From: Agrypnia vestita
Lineage: Eukaryota; Arthropoda; Insecta; Trichoptera; Phryganeidae
NCBI GenBank assembly: GCA_016648135.1
Contig: JADDOH010000175.1
Location: 48,031 to 112,030 of the forward strand
Length of the DNA: 64,000 nt
Reading direction: 5' to 3'
Under the pieces are notes generated by a model, which saw only the letters and a program-made list of their open reading frames with translations, did not search any database and had not been told where the DNA came from. Below, piece after piece: positions 11,925 through 23,384 of this stretch (position 1 is the first letter of the stretch; every line of letters begins with the position of its first letter). The position numbers were made by a program, and so were the translations under genes.

Positions 11925-13210
11925 TTAGGTCCTTACATATGAAATTAGCGTTTAGTATGGGAGGAACATAAAGTCGATTTTTTTTTATTATAATATATTT
12001 ATTTTATCAAAGTATGTACCATTGCTATCTATGCACTTTTGCCATCTCATAGGTAGTTCATCGATCCCCTTACTAAAAAAACCATTCGGACGGGAATCAA
12101 TAAAATCTTTGAAGGCGGTTTGGACTGCCCCATCGGAGTTGAATTTTTTCCTTTGCAAGAAGTTATCCAAATTTCGAAAAAAATGGTAATCTGTTGGGGC
12201 AAGGTCCGGAGAGTACGGTGGATGTCTTAGACATTCCAATTGAAGCTCCTCTAATTTGGTAGCCGTCTGTTGTGCAGTGTGTGGTCTAGCGTTATCATGA
12301 AGCAGCAGTGGCCTAGAGCTATTAACCAGCCTCGGTTGTTTAGCAGCTAGCTTTTCCATCATGGTTTGCAGTTGCTGGCAATAGACATCTGCCGTAATCG
12401 TCTGGCCAGATTTAAGAAAGCTGTAGTGAACGACACCAGCACTAGTCCACCAAACGCTCACAAGTAACTTTTTTGGAGTCAATTTTCGCTTGGGGCATGG
12501 TTTGGCTGGTTCGGCAGGGTTCAGCCATTGCGATGAGCGCTTCCGATTATCGTACAGGATCCACTTTTCATCACAGGTAATGATTCGATTTAAAATCCCT
12601 TCATTATTGTGCCGGTGGAGTAATGCAACGCAGCAGTCAACGCGCGTTTGTTGATTTGCTTCACTCAATTCGTGAGGTACCCACCTTTCAAGCTTTTTCA
12701 CCTTACCAATTTGCTTCAAGTGGATTAAAACAGTTTTATCACTAACACCGCAGCCTGCAGCTAACTCGGATGTGGTTTGCGATGGATCCGCTTCCACAAT
12801 AGCCTTCAATTCTTCATTATCAACTTTGGTCTCCGGGCGTCCACGGGGCTTGTTCTGCAGGTCGAAATTTCCAGAACGAAAACGTTGGAACCAAAAACGC
12901 ACTGTGTTTTCTTTTGCGGCACCGTCGCCATACACATCATTAATCCTTCGAGCCGTTTCTGCAGCACTGGTGCCACGGTGGAACTCGTACTCGTAAATAA
13001 CGCGATATTTCAAGTTTTTCATTTTGTAAACTGAGTGACGCAAAGAAAAAAACAATTGAGGAAAAAACAAATGAATTATAATTTTCAAAACACAAATACA
13101 TGAGTAAATAGCTGTATAAATTTGGATTTGGAATTCCTAACCAAAGAGAAGATATTTGAGATCAAATTTGCCAGTACGGCAAAACTCCAATTTCATATGT
13201 AAGGACCTTA
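11925..13210 (-). mobile_element. Complete mariner transposon, 1,286 bp
   Basis: The ends are inverted repeats of about 28 bp. The left end begins TTAGGTCCTTACATATGAAA; the right end is its near reverse complement and finishes in GGACCTTA. Flanking TA dinucleotides are at 11923-11924 and 13211-13212. The length is normal for mariner. It encodes one uninterrupted transposase on the minus strand. A second, about 99% identical end lies at 1-309. One end base differs from the consensus seen in that copy (CTTA against CTAA), which might affect the right terminal repeat. Confidence 0.95.
11988..13022 (-). CDS. Mariner transposase, DD34D, apparently intact
   Basis: The product is 344 residues from the ATG at 13022; the open frame extends upstream to 13088, but this internal Met gives the usual mariner length. 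The N-terminal third carries two helix-turn-helix regions that would bind the terminal repeats. The linker motif WVPHEL is at about residue 118. The catalytic triad is visible: Asp in TCDEKW, Asp in LLHDNARPH, and the third Asp in YSPDLAPTDYHFF. Exactly 34 residues separate the second and third Asp, which defines DD34D. No stops or frameshifts are seen. In the family the enzyme cuts and pastes the element at TA sites in the nucleus. The subfamily (cecropia-like is my guess) needs a phylogeny. Confidence 0.95.
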   Translation of the reverse strand: MKNLKYRVIYEYEFHRGTSAAETARRINDVYGDGAAKENTVRFWFQRFRSGNFDLQNKPRGRPETKVDNEELKAIVEADPSQTTSELAAGCGVSDKTVLIHLKQIGKVKKLERWVPHELSEANQQTRVDCCVALLHRHNNEGILNRIITCDEKWILYDNRKRSSQWLNPAEPAKPCPKRKLTPKKLLVSVWWTSAGVVHYSFLKSGQTITADVYCQQLQTMMEKLAAKQPRLVNSSRPLLLHDNARPHTAQQTATKLEELQLECLRHPPYSPDLAPTDYHFFRNLDNFLQRKKFNSDGAVQTAFKDFIDSRPNGFFSKGIDELPMRWQKCIDSNGTYFDKINIL

Positions 13211-13299
13211 TATTATTATCTTACTTTTTTTTTGTATGCTATAATATTTAGGTGGGACTATCTACACGAAATACGTGTTTTTAAAATCAATAGTTTTAC

Positions 13300-13400
13300 A
13301 GTTTTTATATTAGCTTAACGCTTGTGCTCTGATATATAGGACTAACTTAATGGAGCCCTGGAACGAGATTCAATCCTCTGACTCTAGCTTTATGTTCTAT
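13300..13400 (-). mobile_element. tRNA-derived SINE, copy 4 (partial)
   Basis: The body TTAACGCTTGTGCTCTGAT plus AGGACTAACTTAATGG and a decayed B box (GAGATTCAATCC) match the other copies. It lies about 90 bp beyond the mariner end. Confidence 0.6.
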
Positions 13401-16189
13401 TGATAGCATGTTTCATAAAAATAAATAAAATTTTTTAAAAAATAGCACATCATGTCGAAGTAGTAGTCTATCAACTCCCACGCGACCTACATTATTGAAT
13501 TCGTTATATCTCTGCCGCTGTAGTAAAAGTTTTACACTTTGAAGGCGACATAGGTAGGTAAAATAAATTTGCGATATAATTTTTCCAACGTATTGCAATA
13601 AACTACACTTTGAACAACATCTGGTGACATGATGAAGTACTGGAATTGTAGTACACTCGAGCACCTTAGAGACACGTTTCAAAGTACTATCACGTCGTTG
13701 CGAATATCCTACGTGACCAGCAACGTCCGTGATAGCTTGTACAAAAATTGTATGTGTATGTGTGTGTGTTACGTTCCGTTTTAAAAATAAAAAGATTTTT
13801 AATTAAACTTAAGAAGTATATTTGAAGATGTTCTTAGAACAAACGTTACATAGGAAGTCATCTATTATGATTGCACTAAAGACAAAATATAAAATAAACA
13901 TTATTTACACAATGAGATATATATAGTTCATTAATCTAGATAAAATTAATCTTAATTCTGTAAACATGTATTGTTAAAAAGAAACAAAAACGCAACGTGT
14001 GTGAATTAAGATAAATTAAACAACTATCGACGTATTCGCATCAAAGTAACCGAAAACCGTAAATACCGCCAATTTGTTATTAAGAAAAGTGAAAATAACA
14101 GGGATTTAATTACCGACATTTATTAGATATAACATTAATGGTATATGAAGTGATGTTCAACATTAAACGTGAAAGCGTAAAGGGAAGCACGAAGAGACGA
14201 ATCTCTAAGTCATTATCATGGACTATAAAAGCCGAGGTCTTTATCTAAAAAATCTCGTCGGAGTAAAAGCTACACCTCATAGATTGTTTCGACTCAAAAA
14301 TCTCTTAAAAACCCCATCCATGGATACGGGTCATTAGCATAATGTAATGTTTATTTGCTCAAATTTTTTTTTAAGTTACGCTTCGGTTCTGAAATTTAAA
14401 AACTTTCCGGTCTAGGCGATATTACAAAAGTTTCCTCATAATAATTTCGTATAACTGTGTAATTTTGAATTAATAGTGCTGTTTTAAATATGCTTTGAAA
14501 ATGGTTCAAATTCAATACATTGACTTCGTTTGTTTATTTCCCACAAATATAAATCATCCAGCCCATAACATAATAATAATTGATGGAATTATATCTCGAT
14601 TAGCGGTAAACATCCAGCTAATTCTTGCATGATTAATGTTATTATATATTTATACCGGAAACAAAAATAGACAAAACAATATTATTTAAATAAAGTCACA
14701 TAAATTAAAAATTATATGGCTGTAAGAAAACCAATAAATGAAAATAAAATAAAAAAAATAAAACATGTTACCGTCATTACGGCCCAAATTAATGATATTT
14801 AATATTTGTTATTTTAAATCATTTTAACGTTTTAAGTAACGTGCATACATGTATGCATGTTACTTACAACGTTATCAGCTGGCTTTGGAAAAATGTCGTC
14901 ACATATATAGAGAATATTGCTTTCAAAAAATTCAAATAAAAATGAAGATATCTCATTGTCAATAGCAACATCAGTATTGGACTATAAGAATGACAAATTT
15001 GTTGTTCAAATGTTCTTTTGCAGGTGGCGGTAGTAAAAATACAACTCATATATGAAAGAAGTTGTGAAAGTTAAAAATATTATGATGGAATTATGACGGA
15101 AGCCAGCCGTACGATAGTTCTTTAGCCCTATGAAAACCTAAAAAGACCATACATACTTTTCTCTATAAAAAATAGCTTCTTCTCTATGAGACATCTACAA
15201 TTTATCTTAAAAAATGTATTATTTATGCTCAAGTATTTTGACAATTTATCTTTCCAAATATACAGAAAATTTTCCTTAAAACTTTGTTAACTCTTCTGAT
15301 AAGAAGAAGATAACGAGCAAATATTTAATATTTGTCAAGAAATTGCGGGGAATATGTTTACAAGTTGGAAAAGTTTCCCTCCAAGTATAACCGATTCCCA
15401 TAACACACGACGCTAACAGCTAAGAACGGTCCATGCATCTCATGAGGGAGGAAGCAGTCAGATGCGGGAGATGTACGAGCTCTCGCGTGCAGGGCTATAA
15501 AACATTACATTTGGGCAACAACTTCGGAAATAAAATGCGCCATCTTTCAAGAAATCCTCTCAGTTTTTACTGCCGCCGCTCAAGTCTGACAAACGGTTGG
15601 ATTTTCAATACTGTCTGTTCATCAAAAGAAAAAATTGTACAAAGAGCAGAACGATTTCATAGTACGGAACATAAAATACAGAATCTCAATAGCTATTAAG
15701 TTGATGCATAATTATCCGCCGTTCCTTTCGCGACGTTAATATTTTGACACTCATTACGCGTTGTTTTGTAATTACTCGTTGTATGTAATTATAACATAAC
15801 ACAACATCCGTATAGTGACGTACATGTCTGTTCCTAAAGAATAAGTATATATTTATTAAAAAAAAAAATTAAAGATAAAACATACAAAAAAATAGTTTTT
15901 ATAAAAGAAGTAAACGGACAGATTCGACAGATAGTCAACAAAATTATTATTATTGGGTTTATGATAATTATTTTTTTTAATGATCTGTTTTGAAAAAATA
16001 AGTATAATTATAATAATAAGATATATGATATTGTCCTGAGATGATAGATGCAGAAAAATGCATATAATCAAGGATTTTACAGTTCTCTTCACTTTTTAAA
16101 AATAAATTAGAATATTCTACTAAGATCTGAAATAACTCAATAGATTATAGAAATATCGAGACATTATTGCCTTTAAAAAGAGATTAACT
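13401..16189. other. Long AT-rich stretch with scattered small repeats
   Basis: It contains a short GT-rich microsatellite near 13751-13770, an imperfect palindrome at 14824-14871 and, at 15181-15214, one end of the TTAA-flanked foldback family (ATGAGACATCTACAATTTAT before a TTAA). A slightly GC-richer patch lies at 15400-15520. No gene recognised. Confidence 0.45.
14824..14871. repeat. Imperfect 48-bp palindrome
   Basis: The inner core GCATACATGTATGC is perfectly self-complementary. The arms extend to AACGTT on both sides with a few mismatches. Confidence 0.75.
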
Positions 16190-16544
16190 GATTTCTGCGT
16201 ACAGTTTTTGTGTTGTGGTGACAGAAGGCGAAACACAGAAGCTAACGAAAACGCGAATAGACAGACATACGTGTGTTTCAATGTGAGAAAGCGATTTTAT
16301 TTCGAAGAACCTACCGGCGTATGAGTAGAGTTTTATATTAATCAGAGCTATACAAACCGGTGAATTATAATTTCAAGATACGTGTGGAAGACTTTTCTAG
16401 TGACTTTTACGTAATTTTGTGTAAATAAAGGAACGGTGCTTTAAGTTACTGATTAAATTCGTGTCTCGTGATTTAATTTAATTAATAATTGGATAATTAA
16501 TTTTAAGTATTTCGTTTGCCTCACTCAGCCACAATCTCGTGACA
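16190..16544 (+). mobile_element. Possible LTR fragment, related to 40046-40544
   Basis: The 3' part (ATTTCGTTTGCCTC, a short spacer, then CGTGACA) parallels the end of the better LTR candidate at 40046-40544. An AATAAA signal lies at about 16424. The 5' end is not defined and no target duplication was found. Confidence 0.35.
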
Positions 16545-18189
16545 ATAATATATGTAACTCCAAGTAATTGTGTAGTTGTTTCATAATTCCAAATAAATAA
16601 AAATATATCATATATTAGAAGAGAATATAAAAGTTCGATCGAGATGTGAGATGTGAGTGATGACTTTATTCCTAAGTTGGTGGAGAGGGTTGACTCGTAG
16701 CGAGGGGGGAGCGGCGGTCGCTATTAGGAGTTGGGTGGATCGCGGGGACAGTCCTGACAGTCGAATATGGGACCGTCGAATAGGGGTGTTCGGAAGTTCG
16801 CCGGGTTAAAAGAGTCAAATTTGCAACTTTTCAACAAACAAAAAACCACCTAGTGTTTGAATTATTATTAGTGTTTCGTCTCACAGTGCCTACCAAGGAG
16901 TCGTTGTTTTTGTTTCACGGGGAATACTTACCTAGACATTCCGAAAAAATATAATTAAAATTTTTTGCATTTTCTTGGTCTTAAGAATGTCTCTTGAAAA
17001 TTTCAAGCAGAAATTAAAAAACATAAGAAAGTTATAGCTGATAATAGTGGCATATCTTTGTTGACTACGCGCCGTGTATTTTGATAATATTTTTGTTTTT
17101 TTTTTCTGATGATTACAGATGAAATAGGAGTAGTCACCGCGAAGGATCTTTTTTTTCAGTAGTCGACAAAAACCAAAAATTTTCCGCCAATGTTGAATAT
17201 TTATTTATAAAAAAATTAATATATTCTAAAAAGTATGTTCTTCCATGTAAAAACCATCGTTTAAATAGGTTTTCTTTAAAAAATTCACAAAAATTGCCTT
17301 TTTCGCGTTTTGTAGGTAGGTATTCTTCCTTAATTTTAAAGATTCGTGTGATTAACAATTTTATTAAAATACGTACAAAAAATTGCATGATCGAAATGAG
17401 GATTTTTGATCCAGCTGGAAAAACTGCTGTTGTTCCAATATAAGAGGAATGATTAATGTGACTTGAAAGCAGAGGCTGCTCAGGAAAATGCTGACTGGGC
17501 TATAGAGATTTGGGAATTTATTTCTTCAGCTCAACGGGAAATAAACTGGTTATTTTCTTACACTTTGATAAGAATCCAGGTTTGCTCGAGGAAAGCATAC
17601 AACACATGATCTGTCAAGACGTAGGGGCCGAAACAAGATTATTGTGGGAGGTTGTAGCAATGTCGATAGCGTAATGTTTGTTTCTTTCAGGAGATGTGTC
17701 TTCGGAATGGGTGTTGGGACGAGAGTTTATTTCCTGATAATTTATCGTGGACCTTGCAAGGCGATTGAAATGTTAGTAGGTACATTCATTTCATACAGGG
17801 CCTGTAATCATGATAATCCAACACAAATTAATTTAACGATCATGATGAAATGACCTGATTATAAAAAAACAGGCAAATTACTAACCCACCCGTCATCTGT
17901 TTTGTTTGATTCCAGGATTACATTTACATGCACGTTTGAATTAATTACGAATTCTGGTAAAGCGTATTCTGATCTTGAATGGACGTCCACCGGATCGAAG
18001 CGTTGACCCAAAACCTCAACATAACTCAGTAGTCAGACGAAGGAAAATTTTAACTGACCAAGTTGACACTCGCGACTTCTACTTGATGAAGACCTCCCGA
18101 TTGTCTTTGGATTGACATAACAAATCTGTAGAATTTTCACCACGGGCAATTAATCTAGTAGGTAATGGATTTAATCTGAGGTCATCAAG
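16545..18189. other. Unassigned DNA, GC-rich patch near 16660-16800
   Basis: A patch at about 16660-16800 is rich in G and C (for example GAGGGGGGAGCGGCGGTCGC) inside AT-rich surroundings. No domain, splice-bounded exon or transposon end could be assigned. The remainder is AT-rich with nothing recognised. Confidence 0.4.
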
Positions 18190-18476
18190 GATTTTTTGTA
18201 ATATTTGATAATACTATGTGTGTTTATGTAATAAATGATTATTTTTGTGTGGGAGAGGTACAGTGAGGAGACTTTTGCAGGCCCCTCCGGGTCGCATCGT
18301 CCTTTACGCGGCGTGACACGGAGACGGCCTTTTAGAAAAACATTGTCAACCTGGCGACGTATGAGTAGGGTCAATATGCCAGCTTTTGCTCCTAATGCAA
18401 ATGAGGTGGGTATCCATTCACTGAGGTCAATATGCCAGCTTTTGCTCCTCCTGCGAATGAGGTGGGTATCCATTCA
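18190..18476 (-). mobile_element. 287-bp insertion with 14-bp target duplication
   Basis: CTGAGGTCATCAAG occurs at 18176-18189 and again at 18477-18490, directly flanking this segment. Inside are two tandem 56-bp units (from about 18369 and 18425) and an open minus-strand frame. Read on the minus strand, the segment ends in an AT-rich stretch with TTACATAAA and ACAAAAAATC. That fits retroposition of an RNA, such as a SINE or processed transcript. The source gene or element is not recognised. Confidence 0.55.
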
Positions 18477-18480
18477 CTGA
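18369..18480. repeat. Two tandem copies of a 56-bp unit
   Basis: Both copies begin GGTCAATATGCCAGCTTTTG and end in CATTCACTGA, with a few differences between copies. The 8 bases GAGGTCAA/GAGGTCAT at the junctions suggest microhomology-mediated duplication. Confidence 0.9.
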
Positions 18481-18490
18481 GGTCATCAAG

Positions 18491-20474
18491 CAATTTGATT
18501 AAACTTTGAACGCGTTAGTTTACAGGGCTCAAAGGTGGCCTGGCCAGACTTGTATCATTGTCGTTACAGGCTGTTTTAGGGAAATGGCAATTTTCTGAGC
18601 GCAGAAATTGTCTTTGTGAACTCAATTAGCTCACATGTAGCTCATTTACATTTGCGTAGAAGCCTAGTACTAGTAGCAATCGACTCTATTTCATATAATT
18701 GAATAGACACATTTACCAAGATCTTGAAAGATTGACCATGGTATAAATAGCATATCAGGCACGTGATTAATTCGATTACTACTTTTGTTAACCTACCTTA
18801 GTAACGCCAATTAGTGTAATAAATACGTAAAACTCAGTAACGTCAATTAGAGTAATAAATACGTAATTCATCGCTTATTGTTTTTATTATTTACGCGCAT
18901 CTTCTGTAGCCAATTTGGCTCTGAATGATTAATAAGTCGATTTACGCATCAAAAACTACGCAATCAAAAAAACAACGTGAGATTCACATTGATGAATATG
19001 TAGTTTTACTATTCATATTTTGTTGAAAGTATTAACGGAATATATAAGGCTGATTTAAAATGCTTTGTACTTCCGGAAATTTTTATTTATTTCAATAGTT
19101 AGGTCTGTACATTGTACAATAATTGTATCTCAATAGTGAGATACAATTCTCGAAAATGTATCTCAATAGTTGGGTCCTTTTAAATAATTTTCTTGGAATC
19201 ATTTCTTGGTTCTTGATGTGAAAACTCGGATCAAAAAAGATTTGTTTTACTATATAACACAACGTAGTTAGGGGTCTTACCTTAAACGATTAAAAGGCTA
19301 AACTTTAAATAATACCCATATCATTAATAGTTGTCCCGTTTGTAGGAGAAGACGGACAGAGGGGGTGCGTCGTTCTATCCTCTAGTTGCATTTACAAGTA
19401 GCATACTTAGTTTCAATTTTCATAAAAAAAATTTTTTTGAATTTTTCGATACTCAACGGCAATTTTAAAGGTTATGTATAATAAATACGCGGTACTATCA
19501 CAATTGTATTAAATTATTATTTCTCTGTTATCTTATGTTTATTATTGTTATTTTATCTTTATTGTTATCCTTTGTAATATTAGTAATGGTTAACATTACT
19601 ACTAATATTACAAAGGAAGAAATGTGTCATTCAGAAAATTACTTCAAACTTTATTCAATCTCCTTCATACCTTTTATTCTAATTGGGTCGGGTACATCAT
19701 TCACCGCCCTCTATTCTGCGCTATGTCGATCACCTGCTAGTTCATGCTATACACATATATCTTCCTAGATTCTCTTCATTTGCCTTTTTCAAATTCCTTT
19801 TAGAGTAATTTTAAATTACTTTTTCCTTCTGATACTGGCAAGAAAATTTTGTGGCAGTATTCCGTTTCCTTTGTGGAGGGTATGAGCAAATGAACAAGCC
19901 AACTCAACTGAGCCGAATTTTAATGGATATTGTTAAATACTACAAAACATCTTTAAAAAACCGTGCTCCGAGGGCTGCTATTCTGTATGTTCGTTTCAAG
20001 TTTTACCACAAATTTCCCTAACGACGTTACAAAATAAAGTATTTTATGATAAAGTACACGAAGGAACACAGCGATTGTTACCATATCTCCAGAGAGTATC
20101 AATAGTGCTCCAATAAACTTGTGCTGACATGTTTATTGGGAGGACGTTTTCGGTTTCAGATTTCTAGTAAAGCGAAGATAGAATGACGATATATGCTACT
20201 TTTGCTTAGTTCCCCAATTCGCCTGATGTCATTGATCATCTTATTATATTTTAGTTACTAGTTCACTTCAATCAAGTATATGAAGTCATTTTATTTTTTT
20301 AAAATAATTATTTATATTCCTACTTCATTATTTTATTTGTAAGAGTAAAAACTTAATCCGCGGACCAGCTTTAAGTAAATGGAGACATTAATTTCATAAA
20401 TCAGCAGTAGGTTCTATTTTGTTAACAAGGTCAATAACACAATAACATAAGTTTATATATAAAAAGAAAATAAT
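18491..20474. other. Unassigned AT-rich DNA
   Basis: A bulged hairpin lies at 19569-19617 (arms starting CCTTTGTAATATTAGTA). No gene or transposon end recognised. Confidence 0.4.
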
Positions 20475-20534
20475 TAAATCAATTAATAATTTTAATTAAA
20501 CAACTTTGTATTAACCACTTAACTAGTAACTCTA

Positions 20535-20574
20535 CGTCTACCGGTTTCGATACCACTGTATCTTCATCAGGACG
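20535..20574 (-). ncRNA. Hammerhead-ribozyme-like motif (PLE family A, copy 1)
   Basis: On the minus strand the order is CGTC, CTGATGA, A, GATAC, AGTG, GTATC, GAA, ACCGGT, A, GACG. This gives stem I (CGTC/GACG), the conserved core CUGAUGA, stem II (GATAC/GTATC), the GAAA core, a very short self-complementary stem III (ACC/GGU) and a UA cleavage site. One extra A sits between CUGAUGA and stem II, which is unusual. Small hammerheads with minimal stem III are known from Penelope-like elements and can work as dimers. Activity is untested. Confidence 0.7.
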
Positions 20575-20689
20575 GACGCAAAATAACTATCCATTATCTA
20601 TTCTAGCAAACAAATCAATTTTGCAAACGGGGCGTGGCTACAGCTATGGTAGGGGTAATTGAGAAGTGGACGCGTAAATGGGAAATATG

Positions 20690-20990
20690 ACAAATAACGG
20701 GCTATTCATACAATTTATCTGGTTGTTCATTACATTGGCTTTAATGTTCAGGCATTCTTTTTATTTCTAGTATTTCTAAGTTATCTAATCTAAGGTCTCT
20801 ATTATTTACGTATAGAATCTCGATAGCGTTTTCCTTTTTAAACGTCAGGCCTGTTTCCAAAAGGTGGTTCGCGTATTGTTATTGAGACATTTAATGTGTT
20901 CCTTTACTCAAACATTAAAATAACGTGCCTTTTTACCTACATGAAAAGCCAAAACAGTCATTAGAATTCAGTTTATAAATACCGGAATAA
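20690..20990 (-). pseudogene. GIY-YIG endonuclease domain remnant (Penelope-like)
   Basis: Minus-strand translation begins at about 20988 with YSGIYKLNSNDC, the GIY end of the domain. In another frame it continues as FHVGKKARYFNV and VKEHIKCLNNN, and in a third as NHLLETGLTFKKENAIEIL and DLRLDNLEILEI. The order and wording follow the endonuclease of Penelope-like retroelements. At least two frameshifts and in-frame stops make it nonfunctional. Confidence 0.7.
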
Positions 20991-21060
20991 TTTAGCGGTT
21001 CGATTTTTTTGTCGGATTTGTTTGCTAGAATAGGTAATGAATAGTTATTTTGCGTCCATC

Positions 21061-21100
21061 CTGATGTAGATACAGTGGTATTGAAACCGGTAGACATAGA
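21061..21100 (+). ncRNA. Decayed hammerhead-like motif (PLE family A, copy 2)
   Basis: This is the inverted counterpart of 20535-20574. The core reads CTGATGT (last A changed to T), stem II has GATAC against GTATT, and GAAACCGGTA is kept. The core change should abolish cleavage. Confidence 0.6.
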
Positions 21101-21165
21101 ATTACTAGTTAAGTGGTTAATACAAAGTTGTTTAATTTAAATTAATAATTATGTCCAACCACGAA

Positions 21166-22750
21166 GTTAACGCTATAAATATCGAAAATAAATTAAATTA
21201 ATGATCATAATAAATAAACAAAAACATACCTAGATCATACCTCACTTAGTCAGTATTAATCTTCGTTATTGGTTACAAATTCCTAAAATTTTTATTTTAT
21301 CAAAGGCATGAAAGCTCAGTGTTGTCTTTAAGAAAATTTCGTGATTTTTATAATTTTTTTTCGGTATTACCTACATATTTGAAAATCCTTTGACCATGTA
21401 ATTATTAAATACCTTTGGTGAGAACAGTCCTTTGCATGTCGAAAATCTAATATTAAATTATATCGTATTCGGAGGAATCGTTAATATCGTTCGAATGTTC
21501 GGTGCGCTTTCCAAGCAAAATGCGATATATTATACCACATTAATTAAAATTAATTAAAAGTATTATTGCATCTCGTCTAAAGAGATTTTTATTTTCTTAT
21601 GTTTCTAAGTAAAAAAAATTATCGTACTTAAAACGATTAAAAAAAAACATCCCCGTTGTAAAATAGTGTAGGCTGTGGGAGGCAAATGGAACACCTGAAA
21701 TTAGTTTAAGTGTTATAAATTACATTAAATCACTGGATACGTTTTTAAATGGAGATCTTTTATTTGATTCACGCTAAATATCACTAGAAAATTTCACACA
21801 GGTACTCATTCAATTCACTGCATTTGCCTTTCTATAGTTGGATGTCGCTTGTCAAAATAACTCTTAAACTTAATGCGTGGTGGCCTGGTTAATCTCTTTT
21901 AAAGTCAGTGTCTCTTCGCGATGCTTCCAGAATTTAGCAGACCAACCCAGATCTTTCTAGTAATTTACAATTCACTGTAAAATATGTAAAGTGCTGTAAA
22001 ATCCTCGATTACGTGCAATTCTTTTCGCTTCTACCATTTCTTGACAATTTTTTTAAAAATATTGATATATTAATTAAATGAAGGTATGTAATATCTCGTA
22101 TTTTTAGATTTTTTCGTTATATTAAGTGTATCAATCAAAGAAGAATTCTATAAAAAATAATTTTTCATTGCACACATGTACTAAAGATATATTTCCATAA
22201 AATAATTTAATCATGTTAAAAATTAATAAAAATTGACTATTAACCAAAAAAATTAAAAATATTTTAACCCTGTATGTATGTGAAGATAATTCGATCGATT
22301 CATTTGTTCTCATATTAGATGTGTGGAAGGCTGATGAGGATGAAGAGTTTCAATAGTATTTATTGAGATGTAATAATGACAATGTTACAAGCACATTATT
22401 TATTTTCAATTAAAGAAAGGCCAGAGAAATGTTGCGGGAAATATAAAATTATTATTATACACGCGTCAGATACTAGTAATAAATTAAATATATTTTTGTA
22501 ATATCATTCATAATGAAATTCCTGATGAATTATTAGTATATATATATATATATATATACTAAGAATTCATTCTATATATGTACATATTACATCATATATA
22601 TGATGTAATATGTTTACTTGTTTTTAGATTTATTTTGCAGCAATCATAGGTGTGTTTGCACTATTTTTTTAATTCAGTATATTTTTAATATGTCCAAATT
22701 TCCAAGAACGCAATACTCGTTTTTGTCCCCTGGGGAACATCATTCATTAA
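21166..22750. other. Unassigned AT-rich DNA with palindromes
   Basis: Contains the dispersed repeat at 21954-22050 (partner at 10156-10245), a (TA)n run at about 22537-22558 and a perfect palindrome at 22582-22613. No gene recognised. Confidence 0.45.
22582..22613. repeat. Perfect 32-bp palindrome
   Basis: The sequence is its own reverse complement. The half-site is ACATATTACATCATAT. It lies just after a (TA)n microsatellite. Confidence 0.9.
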
Positions 22751-23023
22751 GATATATTATAGATGTCTCATAGAGACGAATTTATATTTTTATATGGGTG
22801 TTTAAGTTTTTTTGGGTGGTCATAGAGCTACGACCTATCGTATGACTGGCTTAAGTGATCACTTTACACAATGTAACGTTCACCAATCACATCCATTAAT
22901 TTTTTGGAAGCTGTATATATGTTTACTTGCACAACTTGTTTTTTATGTGAGTTGTATACCCAAAAAAGACTTCTATAACTACATACTCATAGCGTTGTCG
23001 CTACGAGACATCTATAAAATATC
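22751..23023. mobile_element. TTAA-flanked foldback element, diverged copy
   Basis: The left end (after TTAA 22747-22750) carries TATTATAGATGTCTC and the right end its reverse complement GAGACATCTATAAAATATC, followed by TTGA. It shares inner sequence with the 61435-61963 element (GGCTTAAGTGATCACTTTAC). It is shorter and far more diverged than that copy. Confidence 0.7.
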
Positions 23024-23384
23024 TTGATTTTTTAAATTGTTTGATGCGCGGGTATACTGATATTTAATTGAAGGTACTTGGTCATCATAGTGAATTAGTT
23101 ACCTGTTACAAATCGGGTTACACGAATATTCTCGCAAATCAAAAGAGAATTTAATCTGCCCAAGAGAGCTTGAAATTAATTCAATTGCAGAGTTGAGTCC
23201 TAATTGGGTCAGCTCAGAATTGGATCTGCTTTGAAGCCAAAAGCAAAGGAGATGCAATTACTTTTCTTGCAATAACAGTCGTATTGTATGAAGTTGCAAT
23301 TAAGATAGATAGTTGGTAACTAGTTGTGATGCTTACATTACGTGTATTTCCTTAGTTTCTTCCACAAGAAACGTTGCAAATCTT
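23024..23384. other. Unassigned DNA
   Basis: Nothing recognised. Confidence 0.4.

Larger units (their letters stand above)
20475..21165 (-). mobile_element. Penelope-like retroelement fragment (family A), inverted end repeats
   Basis: A stretch of about 120 bp at 20475-20605 recurs inverted at about 20995-21165. Between them, minus-strand reading gives decayed GIY-YIG endonuclease sequence. Each inverted copy carries a hammerhead-ribozyme-like motif. GIY-YIG endonuclease, terminal repeats (sometimes inverted) and small hammerheads together are the known signature of Penelope-like elements. The reverse transcriptase is missing, so this is a 5'-truncated or rearranged copy. Confidence 0.75.

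Noticed and set aside
12772..13034. Plus-strand open frames over the mariner
   Set aside because: Antisense shadows of the transposase.
19535..19768. 77-codon open frame with hydrophobic N-terminus
   Set aside because: Overlaps a bulged inverted repeat that explains part of the sequence; composition is AT-driven and no family is recognised.
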